Assembly: GCA_025455045.1 (NCBI GenBank)
Contig: JALONJ010000015.1
Location: 1 to 32,063 of the forward strand
DNA length: 32,063 bases
Direction: 5' to 3'
Source: Microscillaceae bacterium
GTDB taxonomy: Bacteria > Bacteroidota > Bacteroidia > Cytophagales > Microscillaceae
The position numbers and the translations under genes are program-made. This document shows, one piece after another, positions 8,781-16,331 of the stretch. The notes beneath the pieces were generated by a model. It was not told where the DNA came from and made no database searches. It saw only the letters and a list, made by a program, of their open reading frames with translations. Position 1 is the stretch's first letter, and each line of letters starts with the position of its first letter.

Positions 8781-8850
8781 TTACAAGTTTGCTAAACTCT
8801 CCTTCCCAATCTTTAACTTTTGGGTGCTTGAGTGAGAAAATCAGGCAAAA

Positions 8851-8935
8851 TCATTTTTTAAAATTTAACATCCCTTCGGCGGATAAATCTTCATCAATTT
8901 CTTCCCAATGCACTCCGTAGCCTACTCGCCATTGT
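8851..8935 (-). pseudogene. DUF2442 C-terminal relic, copy 2
   Basis: This is the second copy of the relic inside the duplicated 200-bp unit. It reads YGVHWEEIDEDLSAEGML on the minus strand and then stops. Near identity to copy 1 implies a recent duplication after the gene had already decayed. Confidence 0.65.
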
Positions 8936-8938
8936 AAT

Positions 8939-8980
8939 CCAGCCTGTTAGGCTGGTAATTCTCCAGCCTAACAGGCTGGG
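8939..8980. repeat. Double palindrome CCAGCCTGTTAGGCTGG, copy 2
   Basis: Second copy of the paired palindrome. It lies directly against the valS stop codon at 8981, so on the minus strand it forms the first hairpin after valS. It has no U-tract and is therefore not a standard terminator. Confidence 0.75.
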
Positions 8981-11695
8981 TTACAAGTTTGCTAAACTCT
9001 CCTCCAGCGACTTAATCTTCGCTTCGGCATCGGCGAGTTTTTGGCGTTCGGTGGCTACAATTTCGGGTTTGGCATTGGCAACAAATTTTTCATTACTTAA
9101 TTTTTTCAACGTAGAATCCCGAAAACCGATTTGATATTCCAAATCTTTTTGCAGACGGGTTTTTTCTTCTTCGGCATTGACTTGAACGGGAACAAAAAAC
9201 TCGTGTTGTTTGATTAAAAACGGAACCGATGGGTTAGGTTTTTCGCCTTCGTAAATAATATTTGCTAAGTTCGCCATTTTTGGTATTTGGAATATGGGTG
9301 CAAATTGTCTAAACAATGTTGCTTCTGTACTTCGAATGTGCAAGTCTAATGTTTGATTAGGCGAAATTTGTTTTTGGTTTCGAACATTTCGAACATTTTC
9401 TGTCAATTCCAACATCAAATCCATTTGTTCAATAATTACTTGATTATCAATGCTTTCTGCCTTAGGATAAGGTGCAATACAGATAGAATCTCCGGCTTGA
9501 GCTTCGGTCAAATTTTGCCATAATTCTTCGGTAATAAAAGGCATAAAAGGATGAAGAATCCGCAATAATTTATCAAAAAATTCAATGGTACTATCAAATG
9601 TAAATTTATCAATTGCTTGTCCACTTTCGGGCTTAATCATTTCTAAATACCAAGAACAGAAGTCATCCCAAAACAACCCTTTTAAAGTTTGCAAAACATC
9701 CGAAATACGATATTCTGCATAGAGTTTTTCAGTTTCGGTTAATGTGGCATTCAATTTTGCTTTAAACCAACTTACTGCTAACTCATTCTTAGCCAATGGT
9801 TTAGTATTAGTATCAATTTCCCAACCTTTGACTAAACGGTAGGAATTCCAAATTTTATTGGCAAAGTTTCGCCCTTGCTCCATCAAAGGATAGGCAATCG
9901 GTTGTTTGGTTTCTTTGTCAAAAGTAATCGGAAACTTCAAATCATTTCCCGCCGGCGAAGTAAACAACATTCCCACGCGCACGCCATCGGCAGAGAAATC
10001 TCGAATCAACTCCAAAGGCTCAGGAGAATTGCCTAATGATTTAGACATTTTGCGCCCTTCGCCATCGCGGACAATCCCCGTCAAATACACATTGCTAAAC
10101 GGCTTTTCGCCTCTAAATTCATAACCGGCAATAATCATTCGCGCCACCCAAAAAAATAAAATTTCGGGGGCAGTTACCAAGTCATTCGTAGGGTAATAAT
10201 ATTTAATATCCTCATTATCAGGGGCTTGCAATCTTTTGAAAACCGATATGGGCCAAAGCCAAGACGATGCCCAAGTATCCAATACATCTTCATCTTGACG
10301 CAAATCATTGATTTTCAAGGATTTATCTTTGCTTTGGGCAATTAAAAGGGCTTCTTCTTTAGTTTTAGCCACTACAATTTCGCCATTGGGCAGGTAAAAT
10401 GCCGGAATCTGATGCCCCCACCACAACTGCCTTGAGATACACCAATCGCGCACATTTGCCATCCAATGGTTGTACATATTTTTGAATTTGGCCGGATAAA
10501 GTTTGATTTCATCGGTCATTACGGCATCCCAAGCCTTTTTCGAGACTTCTTTCATCTTTACAAACCATTGCAAAGATAATTTTGGTTCTATCACCGCGCC
10601 GGTACGCTCCGAAGTACCGACTTGGTTTTTGTATTCCTCGACTTTGATTAATTGCCCCAAGGCTTCTAAATCCTTAGCGATTTCCTTCCGAACCGCAAAA
10701 CGGTCTTTGCCGACAAATTTAGGTACACCGCAATTTTCATTCAAAGTACCATCATCGGCAATGGTGTCAATAACTTGTAAATTATGTTTTACGCCCAATT
10801 CATAGTCATTGATGTCGTGCGCGGGCGTAACTTTCAACGCGCCCGTTCCGAAATCCATTGTAACATATTCATCGGCAATAATCGGAATTTCGCGGTTTAC
10901 AATCGGCACAAGGGCTTTTTTACCAATCAGGTGTTTGTAGCGTTCATCATTGGGATTGACACAAATCGCTGTATCACCTAAAATGGTTTCGGGGCGAACG
11001 GTGGCAACAACAACCTCACCCCCTAGCCCCCTCTCCTCTTGAGAGGGGGAATTTGCTCCCTCTCCTTCGGAGAAGGCTGGGGAGAGGCTGTATTTTATAT
11101 AATACAATTTTGATTGAACTTCTTTATAAATTACTTCCTCATCCGAAAGGGCGGTTTTGCCTTGCGGGTCCCAATTGACCATTCGAATCCCGCGATAAAT
11201 CAAGCCACGGTTATACAAATCCACAAAAGCCTCCAAAACCGATTCGGAATATTCTTCGTCCATCGTAAAGGCAGTTCTGTCCCAATCGCAAGATGCGCCA
11301 AGTTTTTTTAATTGTTCGAGAATGATTCCGCCGTATTTTTCTTTCCATTCCCAAGCGTACTGCAAAAATTCTTCGCGGGTGAGGTCTTTTTTCTCAATCC
11401 CCTTATCTTTGAGCATCGCTACCACTTTTGCCTCCGTAGCGATAGAAGCGTGGTCGGTTCCCGGCACCCAACACGCGTTTTTGCCTTCCATTCTTGCTTT
11501 GCGGACAAGTACATCTTGGATAGTATTGTTCAACATATGTCCCATGTGCAATACGCCGGTAACATTGGGGGGCGGAATTACTATGGTGTAAGGCTCGCGC
11601 TCATCGGGAACGGATTTAAAAAATTTATTTTTCAGCCAATACTGATACCATTTGTCTTCAACTTCGGCGGGATTATAGGTTTTTGAGATTTCCAT
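8981..11695 (-). CDS. valS: Valine--tRNA ligase
   Basis: This class Ia synthetase charges tRNA-Val in the cytosol and edits misactivated Thr. From the ATG at 11695 it is 904 aa. An upstream in-frame TTG at 11728 lies inside the palindromic repeat array and is rejected. HIGH is present as HMGH (residues 50-53, in [17 protein letters not shown]) and KMSKS as KMSKS (about 549-553). The CP1 editing domain shows [16 protein letters not shown]-terminal coiled-coil arm ends in SLEESLANL. About residues 201-225 are an extra Ser/Gly/Glu-rich segment ([18 protein letters not shown]) encoded by a C-rich dispersed repeat inserted in frame just before the editing-domain VAT-RPET motif. A 25-bp dyad copy (core 9441) lies within the gene. 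The last codons are duplicated downstream in the 200-bp repeat. Confidence 0.97.
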   Translation of the reverse strand: MEISKTYNPAEVEDKWYQYWLKNKFFKSVPDEREPYTIVIPPPNVTGVLHMGHMLNNTIQDVLVRKARMEGKNACWVPGTDHASIATEAKVVAMLKDKGIEKKDLTREEFLQYAWEWKEKYGGIILEQLKKLGASCDWDRTAFTMDEEYSESVLEAFVDLYNRGLIYRGIRMVNWDPQGKTALSDEEVIYKEVQSKLYYIKYSLSPAFSEGEGANSPSQEERGLGGEVVVATVRPETILGDTAICVNPNDERYKHLIGKKALVPIVNREIPIIADEYVTMDFGTGALKVTPAHDINDYELGVKHNLQVIDTIADDGTLNENCGVPKFVGKDRFAVRKEIAKDLEALGQLIKVEEYKNQVGTSERTGAVIEPKLSLQWFVKMKEVSKKAWDAVMTDEIKLYPAKFKNMYNHWMANVRDWCISRQLWWGHQIPAFYLPNGEIVVAKTKEEALLIAQSKDKSLKINDLRQDEDVLDTWASSWLWPISVFKRLQAPDNEDIKYYYPTNDLVTAPEILFFWVARMIIAGYEFRGEKPFSNVYLTGIVRDGEGRKMSKSLGNSPEPLELIRDFSADGVRVGMLFTSPAGNDLKFPITFDKETKQPIAYPLMEQGRNFANKIWNSYRLVKGWEIDTNTKPLAKNELAVSWFKAKLNATLTETEKLYAEYRISDVLQTLKGLFWDDFCSWYLEMIKPESGQAIDKFTFDSTIEFFDKLLRILHPFMPFITEELWQNLTEAQAGDSICIAPYPKAESIDNQVIIEQMDLMLELTENVRNVRNQKQISPNQTLDLHIRSTEATLFRQFAPIFQIPKMANLANIIYEGEKPNPSVPFLIKQHEFFVPVQVNAEEEKTRLQKDLEYQIGFRDSTLKKLSNEKFVANAKPEIVATERQKLADAEAKIKSLEESLANL
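11021..11095 (-). repeat. C/G-rich dispersed repeat inside valS
   Basis: This segment has the same composition and word content as the intergenic C-rich repeats at 502-580 and 21617-21648 (CTCTCC, GGAGAGGG, CTAGGGGGTGAGG). It is translated in frame as about 24 residues absent from ordinary ValRS sequences as I know them. Confidence 0.8.
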
Positions 11696-11720
11696 TGTCT
11701 TTTTTTTCGGTTTTTTATTT

Positions 11721-12195
11721 GGCTTCAAACCTGTCAGGTTTATAAAACCTGGCAGGTTTCTTTCATTTCTTTGGCTTCAAACCTGTCAAGTTTATAAAAC
11801 CTGACAGGTTTCATTTCTTTGGCTTCAAACCTGTCAGGTTTATAAAGCCTGACAGGTTTCTTTCATTCTTTGGCTTCAAACCTTTCAAGTTTATAAAACC
11901 TGGCAGGTTTCTTTCATTTCTTTGGCTTCAAACCTGTCAGGTTTATAAAGCCTGACAGGTTTCTTCATTTCTTTGGCTTCAAACCTTTCAAGTTTATAAA
12001 ACCTGACAGGTTTCTTTTCTTTGGCTTCAAACCTGTCAGGTTTATAAAGCCTGACAGGTTTCTTCATTTCTTTGGCTTCAAACCTGTCAAGTTTATAAAA
12101 CCTGACAGGTTTCTTTCATTTCTTTGGCTTCAAACCTGTCAGGTTTCTTCTTTGGCTTCAAACCTGTCAGGTTTATAAAACCTGACAGGTTTCTT
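11721..12195. repeat. Tandem array of ten palindromic units
   Basis: Ten units start with GGCTTCAAACC at 11721, 11773, 11821, 11872, 11924, 11975, 12023, 12074, 12125 and 12154. The period is 48-52 bp, except the ninth unit, which is cut to 29 bp. Each full unit carries AAACCTGTCAGGTTT, then ATAA, then AACCTGACAGGTTT, and can form a hairpin. From the second to the eighth unit, variants with CAAGTTTATAAAACC alternate with CAGGTTTATAAAGCC, implying a dimeric unit of about 100 bp was amplified. The array begins 26 bases upstream of the valS ATG, so any promoter beyond it would give a leader full of hairpins. Confidence 0.93.
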
Positions 12196-12277
12196 GTTTT
12201 TCGATTTTCTAGTTTTATATTTTATAAATAATTGATAACCAATTAGTTATGATAATTATAAGATTTTACCTGATTTT

Positions 12278-12775
12278 TTAAGAATGATTAAGTACAATTC
12301 CAAATGACAAACCTAAAAACATAATAAGAAGCCCCCCATAAAAATCTTTTTTTCCTTCTTTTAAATAAATTTGTCCATCTTTTTCAATATACTGAGTCAG
12401 TCTATTAATTGGGCTTTTTATTGTTTGGTTATTTTCATCAAAAAAAAACATCAATTTTATCACCTAATTTCAAATCGTCTATTTTTTCAAATTCAGGGCT
12501 AAAATCGCCAAAATCTTTTCCGATAAAGAGTTCAAAAGTTTTAGGGTAGCCTTTAACCTTTAATCTGAATATATCTATATTTTCCAAAATCCCGATTAGG
12601 GTAATTCTGATACTTTTTATTAATAAAAGTAATTTCACCGGATACTTTATAAAATTGACTTTTGTCTTTTGTTCCTCGCAATAATATATAAGAGCCGAGA
12701 ATTAAAATTACTACAACACCAATAAGTGAGTTTAGAAAAATCGGATATGGCTTTTGTATTATAAAAATATTTCTA
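12278..12775 (-). pseudogene. Frameshifted small membrane-anchored protein
   Basis: Three reading frames join into one plausible protein of about 155 residues. It has an N-terminal hydrophobic helix (PIFLNSLIGVVVILILGSYI), a soluble part (FYKVSGEITFINKKY, then GYPKTFELFIGKDFGDFSPEF and LKLGDKIDVFFDENNQ) and a C-terminal hydrophobic segment (GGLLIMFLGLSFGIVL). Two lesions break it. One is a 7-bp tandem duplication (TTAAAGG twice, about 12548-12562); the other is one extra base in a run of nine A (12440-12448). Removing either restores continuity at that point. No ATG starts the first segment. It resembles small uncharacterised Bacteroidota proteins; I do not recognise a named family. Confidence 0.7.
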
Positions 12776-12798
12776 ATTTATTGATTATCAATTAGTTA
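12774..12798. repeat. 25-bp dyad motif, exact copy
   Basis: Exact match with the core at 12782-12790. A near copy with one arm TTG instead of TTA follows at 12911-12935, and another with core TGATAACCA and both arms intact lies at 12225-12249. Confidence 0.85.
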
Positions 12799-13006
12799 CA
12801 TTTATTTAATAAATCAAAAAACAAAATTACAGAAAAATTTGGGAAAATGAATGAATTAGGAAAATTGCCAAATAAAATTTGGGGTTGAAATGAATGAATA
12901 AATTGTAAGATAAATAATTGATTATCAGATATTTGCGTACTACACAAGCCATTACCAAAACATAATTTGAATAAAATCCTTAAATTTGTAAAAATGAAAA
13001 AATCCA

Positions 13007-13636
13007 ATGAAAAAAGCTTTTGAACTTTGGGAATACGAAGAAATTGAGAATGAATTTAATTTGACTTCGGTTGAAAATTTATCTTTACTGACGGAGTGGT
13101 TGAATGTTTCAATAAAATTGAGTGTTACAGAAAAACAAACCATTGTTGATTTAAGAAATAAATTGCGAAAAAAAGCCGATGCTTGGAACGAAGATGAGCT
13201 TAAGTTCTTCTTTATCAGTCCTTTAATCAATTTGGTGAATTATAATTCCGACAAATACTCGGCATTTACCCAACGCCCTTTATCGGCTAAAATCAAAGAT
13301 GTGGAAGTAAGTGGGCGAGTGGAATTTATGTTGGCTAAAGGCAAACAAAACCCAAGAGAGCCGTTTTTTTTCCTACACGAATACAAACAAGAGCGCAAAC
13401 GAGACAACGACCCACTTGGTCAGTTATTGATTTCAATGTTGGCGGCACAAGAAAATAATACCTTAAAACATCCTTTGTATGGCTGTTATGTAACCGGCAG
13501 GTTTTGGTTTTTTGTGGTTTTGGAAGGCGATAAATATGCCACAAGTTTGGCTTATGATGCTACACAAGATGATATTTTTCAAATTGTAGCTTCTTTGCAA
13601 GAGATAAAAAATTATATTGAAAAGTTTTTGATTTAA
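13007..13636 (+). CDS. Putative PD-(D/E)XK nuclease-like protein
   Basis: This 209-aa soluble protein has an N-terminal helical half (to about residue 60), then a section reading FFISPLINLVNYN, SGRVEFMLAKG and FFFLHEYKQE. The spacing of an acidic residue, then a hydrophobic strand with E-Y-K (HEYKQE, about residues 124-129), fits the E-x-K arm of the PD-(D/E)XK fold. The C-terminal half has GCYVTGRFWFFVVLEG. Similar uncharacterised proteins recur in Bacteroidota. I cannot assign a substrate. The ATG at 13007 is used; an ATG at 12994 is out of frame. It may form a unit with the gene at 13672, with a 25-bp dyad between them. Confidence 0.65.
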   Translation: MKKAFELWEYEEIENEFNLTSVENLSLLTEWLNVSIKLSVTEKQTIVDLRNKLRKKADAWNEDELKFFFISPLINLVNYNSDKYSAFTQRPLSAKIKDVEVSGRVEFMLAKGKQNPREPFFFLHEYKQERKRDNDPLGQLLISMLAAQENNTLKHPLYGCYVTGRFWFFVVLEGDKYATSLAYDATQDDIFQIVASLQEIKNYIEKFLI

Positions 13637-13645
13637 TTTTTTTCA

Positions 13646-13670
13646 TAAACTATTGATTATCAAAGAGTTA
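13646..13670. repeat. 25-bp dyad motif, exact copy
   Basis: Exact match with the core at 13654-13662. Its right TTA arm ends one base before the ATG of the zinc-ribbon gene, so a bound protein would cover the start of that gene. Confidence 0.85.
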
Positions 13671-13671
13671 A

Positions 13672-14436
13672 ATGCAATTAATTCCAAATAAAAGAACTAA
13701 ATATGGGAGTTTTGACCTTATTTCGGAAGAGGGTTGGAAACTTTATCACTTTATTGATTTTAGTTCAAAACTATTGGTAGTATCGGAAATGTTGATTGAT
13801 TTGTCCAATATTCCTACGGAGTTTGGAGTCAAAACCATTCCAAGTCGCCAATACATTATCCATCAGAAAAAAGCCAAAATCCTTACGTTTGAGGAGTGGA
13901 AAGCATTTTTTAATTATGAAGAAGAAGTCAGTTGGAGTACGGACGGCACTTTGAAAGAAACTTGGCTTCGCAAATACAATCCCCAAACCAACGATGATGA
14001 GTATGAAGGCAAGCTAGAACAAGTAGCCGAGGGCAAAATCTTGCGCCAAAGTTTTTCGGTCGCATTTCGCGCCGATGCCCGCCAGAGTTTGCTAGAAGCA
14101 CATTATAAACACCTTGAATCGGCAGAAAAAACCAAACAAGTCATCGCCCAATCAACCCAAACTTGCCCACACTGTGGCAAAAAAGTCTTGGCAGACGGAC
14201 GATACCCCCGTTATATCTGTTCGGAATGTGCCGATTTGGACAAACTCGACGAAAACGGCTACCGCTTAGAATTTTATAATGAAGGAATATCGGGCGGTTT
14301 CTTAGTTTATTATTATCAAGATAATCAACTTATGAAAATGACTAAAGATGAATATGAAAAAGTTTGCTACATCGAGGGCAAAAAATACTTGGCAACCGAA
14401 GCCCGTTTTGGGGGAATTGTGATTGAAAAAGTTTAG
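13672..14436 (+). CDS. Zinc-ribbon protein of unknown function
   Basis: This 254-aa protein has no signal peptide. Residues about 163-191 form a zinc ribbon, CPHCGKKV then YICSECAD (two CxxC pairs). Before it is an alpha/beta region with a tryptophan-rich stretch (EEWKAFFNYEEEVSWSTDGTLKETWLRKYNP segments). After it is a C-terminal part (GISGGFLVYYYQ, KKYLATEARFGGIVIEKV) of about 60 residues. I do not recognise the family. Its start lies directly against a 25-bp dyad and the preceding gene is 35 bases upstream on the same strand, so cotranscription is possible. Confidence 0.75.
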   Translation: MQLIPNKRTKYGSFDLISEEGWKLYHFIDFSSKLLVVSEMLIDLSNIPTEFGVKTIPSRQYIIHQKKAKILTFEEWKAFFNYEEEVSWSTDGTLKETWLRKYNPQTNDDEYEGKLEQVAEGKILRQSFSVAFRADARQSLLEAHYKHLESAEKTKQVIAQSTQTCPHCGKKVLADGRYPRYICSECADLDKLDENGYRLEFYNEGISGGFLVYYYQDNQLMKMTKDEYEKVCYIEGKKYLATEARFGGIVIEKV

Positions 14437-14486
14437 ATACCACTTCAATCCATTGTTGCGTCATTGTTGGCATATTTGCTTTTTGT

Positions 14487-15143
14487 TCATAAAATCAATT
14501 GATAATCATCGAGTGCGTTTTTCTCAAAAGTTTCCAGCATTGTTTGGCTAGTTGGGATGATGTGAACTGCCGTCATTCCCATTGCCCGCGCCGCTACCAC
14601 ATTGTCCCAATTGTCGTCTAAGAGGACAGTTTGCTCAATTTGCAAATGATTTTCTTGCAAAACCTGTTCATAAATCTCGACTTCCGGTTTGCGCTTGCCT
14701 AAGTAATGCGAATAATAAACTTTTTCAAACAAATGCTCAAGTGATTGATAATCAGTACTTTGGGCAAACAGTGCCTCAAAACAAAGCTGATGGATTTCGT
14801 TGGTGTTGCTCAATAAAAACAGGCGGTAATTTTTTTGTAAATTTTTTAGCAATTGGATTCTCGCTGGGGGAAAATCCAAAATCAAAGCATTCCAAGCCTC
14901 ATCAATGGCGGCATCGGTCCAATCAACTTGGCAAATTTGGCGCAAATCAGCTCGAAAAGTTTGGGCAGAAACCAAGCCCTTTTCAAACTGAATAAACAAT
15001 GAATGGTGAAAAATTTCGGCATTGATGGCTTGCTGCGAAGGGGGCAGTAGCTCGGCAAACCGATTGAGGGTGAGGGCAGTGTCAATGTTGAGTACCACAT
15101 TGCCAAGGTCAAAAATCAGGTTACGAATATTTTTTGAGTTCAA
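14487..15143 (-). CDS. HAD-superfamily phosphatase, YihX-like
   Basis: This 218-aa protein belongs to HAD subfamily IA. Motif I is IFDLGNVVLNID (nucleophile Asp12, with Gly at the +2 position as in YihX-type enzymes). Motif II is LFLLSNTNEIH and motif III is GKRKPEVEIYEQVL (Lys). Motif IV is VLLDDNWDNVVAARAMG. YihX dephosphorylates glucose-1-phosphate in E. coli; the substrate here is unknown. A TTG start at 15143 is used, as no ATG lies in frame before motif I. The C-terminus is encoded by sequence containing a 25-bp dyad core (14500-14508). It is convergent with the zinc-ribbon gene and divergent from the tRNA. Confidence 0.88.
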   Translation of the reverse strand: MNSKNIRNLIFDLGNVVLNIDTALTLNRFAELLPPSQQAINAEIFHHSLFIQFEKGLVSAQTFRADLRQICQVDWTDAAIDEAWNALILDFPPARIQLLKNLQKNYRLFLLSNTNEIHQLCFEALFAQSTDYQSLEHLFEKVYYSHYLGKRKPEVEIYEQVLQENHLQIEQTVLLDDNWDNVVAARAMGMTAVHIIPTSQTMLETFEKNALDDYQLIL

Positions 15144-15158
15144 TTTTGTGAAATTTTA

Positions 15159-15190
15159 TTTGGGTTTTTCGTTACAAAGGTATAAATTTG
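15159..15190 (+). promoter_or_regulatory. Promoter of the split tRNA gene
   Basis: TTTG (15159-15162), 20 bases and TAAATTTG (15183-15190) match the Bacteroidota -33/-7 consensus TTTG / TAnnTTTG. Transcription would start near 15197. The leader contains a hairpin AAAAACCATTG / CAATGGTTTTT (about 15202-15228) ending right at the mature tRNA 5' end. Confidence 0.7.
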
Positions 15191-15229
15191 CACCTCAATT
15201 CAAAAACCATTGTGCATCAATGGTTTTTA

Positions 15230-15610
15230 GGACCCATAGCTCAGTCGGTTAGAGCATCTGACTCATCAACGAGTTCTTTGATATATTGGTTTCTTTTAGC
15301 TAAGTAAAGAAACCCAAAATATTCAAAAAATTATATATGGTGCGTCTATTGAGAAATTGATAGAATGAAAGGGGTTAATTCGGAAAAACCTGACCGCGTA
15401 AAAACGATGGCAATTCCGAGCCAAGTTCACAAAAACCATCAAAGTAGTGAAAAGGTGTAGAGACTAAAGTGTGAGGAGGTAACCAATAAGCACTTATCAA
15501 CGCCCCTCACCTGACCGAGTAAAGTCGAAGGTGGTGATATAGTCCGACTACATAGCGAAAGCTGTGGAAAGTGAATCAGGTGGTCGCAGGTTCGAGCCCT
15601 GCTGGGTCCA
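15230..15610 (+). tRNA. tRNA with CAU anticodon (Met or Ile2), split by a group I intron
   Basis: The exons are 15230-15266 and 15574-15610. Joined, they give a full cloverleaf. The acceptor GGACCCA pairs with TGGGTCC. The D arm is AGCTCAGTCGGTTAGAGC. The anticodon stem CTGA/TCAG holds the loop CTCATAA (anticodon CAT at 15264-15266). The T arm is GCAGGTTCGAGCCCTGC and the discriminator is A, with CCA not encoded. I cannot decide between elongator tRNA-Met and lysidine-modified tRNA-Ile2, which share this anticodon. The intron position after base 36 is the site used by the known Azoarcus tRNA-Ile(CAU) intron. Confidence 0.93.
15267..15573 (+). ncRNA. Group I intron (IC3-like) in the anticodon loop
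   Basis: This 307-nt insertion shows the conserved group I core in order. P is AATTCGGAAAAACCTGAC (15377-15394), Q is AATTCCGAGCCAAG (15412-15425), R is GGTGTAGAGACTAA (15454-15467) and S is ATATAGTCCGACTA (15537-15550). GACTA in R pairs with TAGTC in S to form P7. P2 is visible as GGTTTCTTT pairing with AAAGAAACC, and a P9 hairpin CATAGC-GAAA-GCTGTG has a GNRA loop. It follows a 5' exon ending in U and ends in G, as expected. P, Q, R and S closely resemble the Azoarcus tRNA intron. There is no open reading frame, so no homing endonuclease. It should self-splice to release the mature tRNA. Exact splice sites are inferred from the restored tRNA loop. Confidence 0.92.
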
Positions 15611-15624
15611 CAATTATTTTCATA

Positions 15625-15659
15625 AAAGCCTATAAATCAATGATTTGTAGGCTTTTTTT
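15625..15659 (+). terminator. Rho-independent terminator of the tRNA gene
   Basis: AAGCCTATAAATCA pairs with TGATTTGTAGGCTT (one mismatch or wobble) and is followed by TTTTTTT, 15 bases after the tRNA. Confidence 0.88.
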
Positions 15660-16088
15660 GTTTGTCATCATCAACAATAATCTTCTACTGCACTACTATC
15701 CAGAATACAATAAAAGCGATCAAATCTGCTAGATTCTAGAAAACTAACAGGTTTCTGGCCGACAATCTGCGTTACTATTTGTCTGAAAAAGTGTGAAGAT
15801 TCATTTGTAATTTGTCTAACATTCAATACTGTCGGGTAAAATGATTTGGCTTTGGCTAATCATCATTAAAATTTTCGTACCCAACTACGCCATTTTGTTG
15901 TTGAAAATGGAACACAGATGACGCGGATTAGGCAGATAAGTGTGGATTTATCGGTGCAAATCCGTCCAATCCGCGTCATCTGTGAGCTAAAAAAAAGCAT
16001 CAAATACCACCCGAAAGTATTAACCTGATAAAACACTAAGAAATGAATAATGTAAAATGAATAATTTTGTAACTACCTGAAAATCAAT
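15660..16088. repeat. Non-coding stretch with a long hairpin
   Basis: No gene is supported. An inverted repeat with 17-base perfect arms CACAGATGACGCGGATT (15913-15929) and its complement (15968-15984) forms a long hairpin of the kind found dispersed in many bacterial genomes. A dyad variant with core TGAAAATCA and both arms intact lies at 16070-16094. Confidence 0.65.
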
Positions 16089-16331
16089 ATGTTACTAAAA
16101 AATATTGCCTTGAATTCAAAACTTGAAATCGTAAGCTCAAAAAATCTTTACAAAATTAACAAATTCTTAGGTCGGCGAACATTTCAGTTTAATGACTTGT
16201 TTAGTAAATTGCAGAAAAACTCGAAAAAATTGAACTTATTTGAAGTTGATGCCAAAGATTTGGATTGTAAGTCATTCATTATCAGTGTATTAGCTATATT
16301 TAATTATGAAATTTCCCACTCTTTACGATAA
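16089..16331 (+). CDS. Doubtful small ORF upstream of moaA
   Basis: This 80-aa ORF starts with an ATG lying inside a 25-bp dyad variant (16070-16094) and overlaps the first 26 bases of moaA in another frame. The Lys/Asn-rich product (LNSKLEIVSSKNLYKINKFL segment) shows no recognisable domain or signal. It may be translated and coupled to moaA, or be a chance ORF in AT-rich leader sequence. Confidence 0.3.
   Translation: MLLKNIALNSKLEIVSSKNLYKINKFLGRRTFQFNDLFSKLQKNSKKLNLFEVDAKDLDCKSFIISVLAIFNYEISHSLR

Larger units (their letters stand above)
8421..8980. repeat. Intergenic region with 200-bp tandem duplication
   Basis: A 200-bp unit is tandemly duplicated (about 8601-8800 and 8801-9000) with only a few differences. 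Each unit contains a DUF2442 relic, a palindrome CCAGCC..GGCTGG and, at its right end, a copy of the last codons of valS. The second copy overlaps the true valS 3' end. A partial older copy of the junction is visible at about 8579-8600. A dyad variant with core TGATTTTCA and both arms intact is at 8482-8506. Confidence 0.85.

Noticed and set aside
11696-11728. Upstream TTG start for valS giving 11 extra residues
   Set aside because: The codons lie partly in the palindromic repeat array and encode a Lys-rich leader unlike ValRS; the ATG at 11695 gives the normal N-terminus.
11721-12195. CRISPR-like regular array
   Set aside because: The whole unit repeats, with no unique spacers; each unit is itself palindromic and no cas gene is near.
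12278-12638. Two separate small genes on the minus strand
   Set aside because: Their products join smoothly when one A is removed from the A9 run, and further upstream codons continue the protein; one broken gene explains them better.
15267-15573. Homing endonuclease inside the intron
   Set aside because: No open frame of useful length exists in the 307-nt intron.
15660-16088. Degraded transposase between the tRNA and moaA
   Set aside because: No frame gives recognisable transposase motifs; only hairpin repeats are visible.
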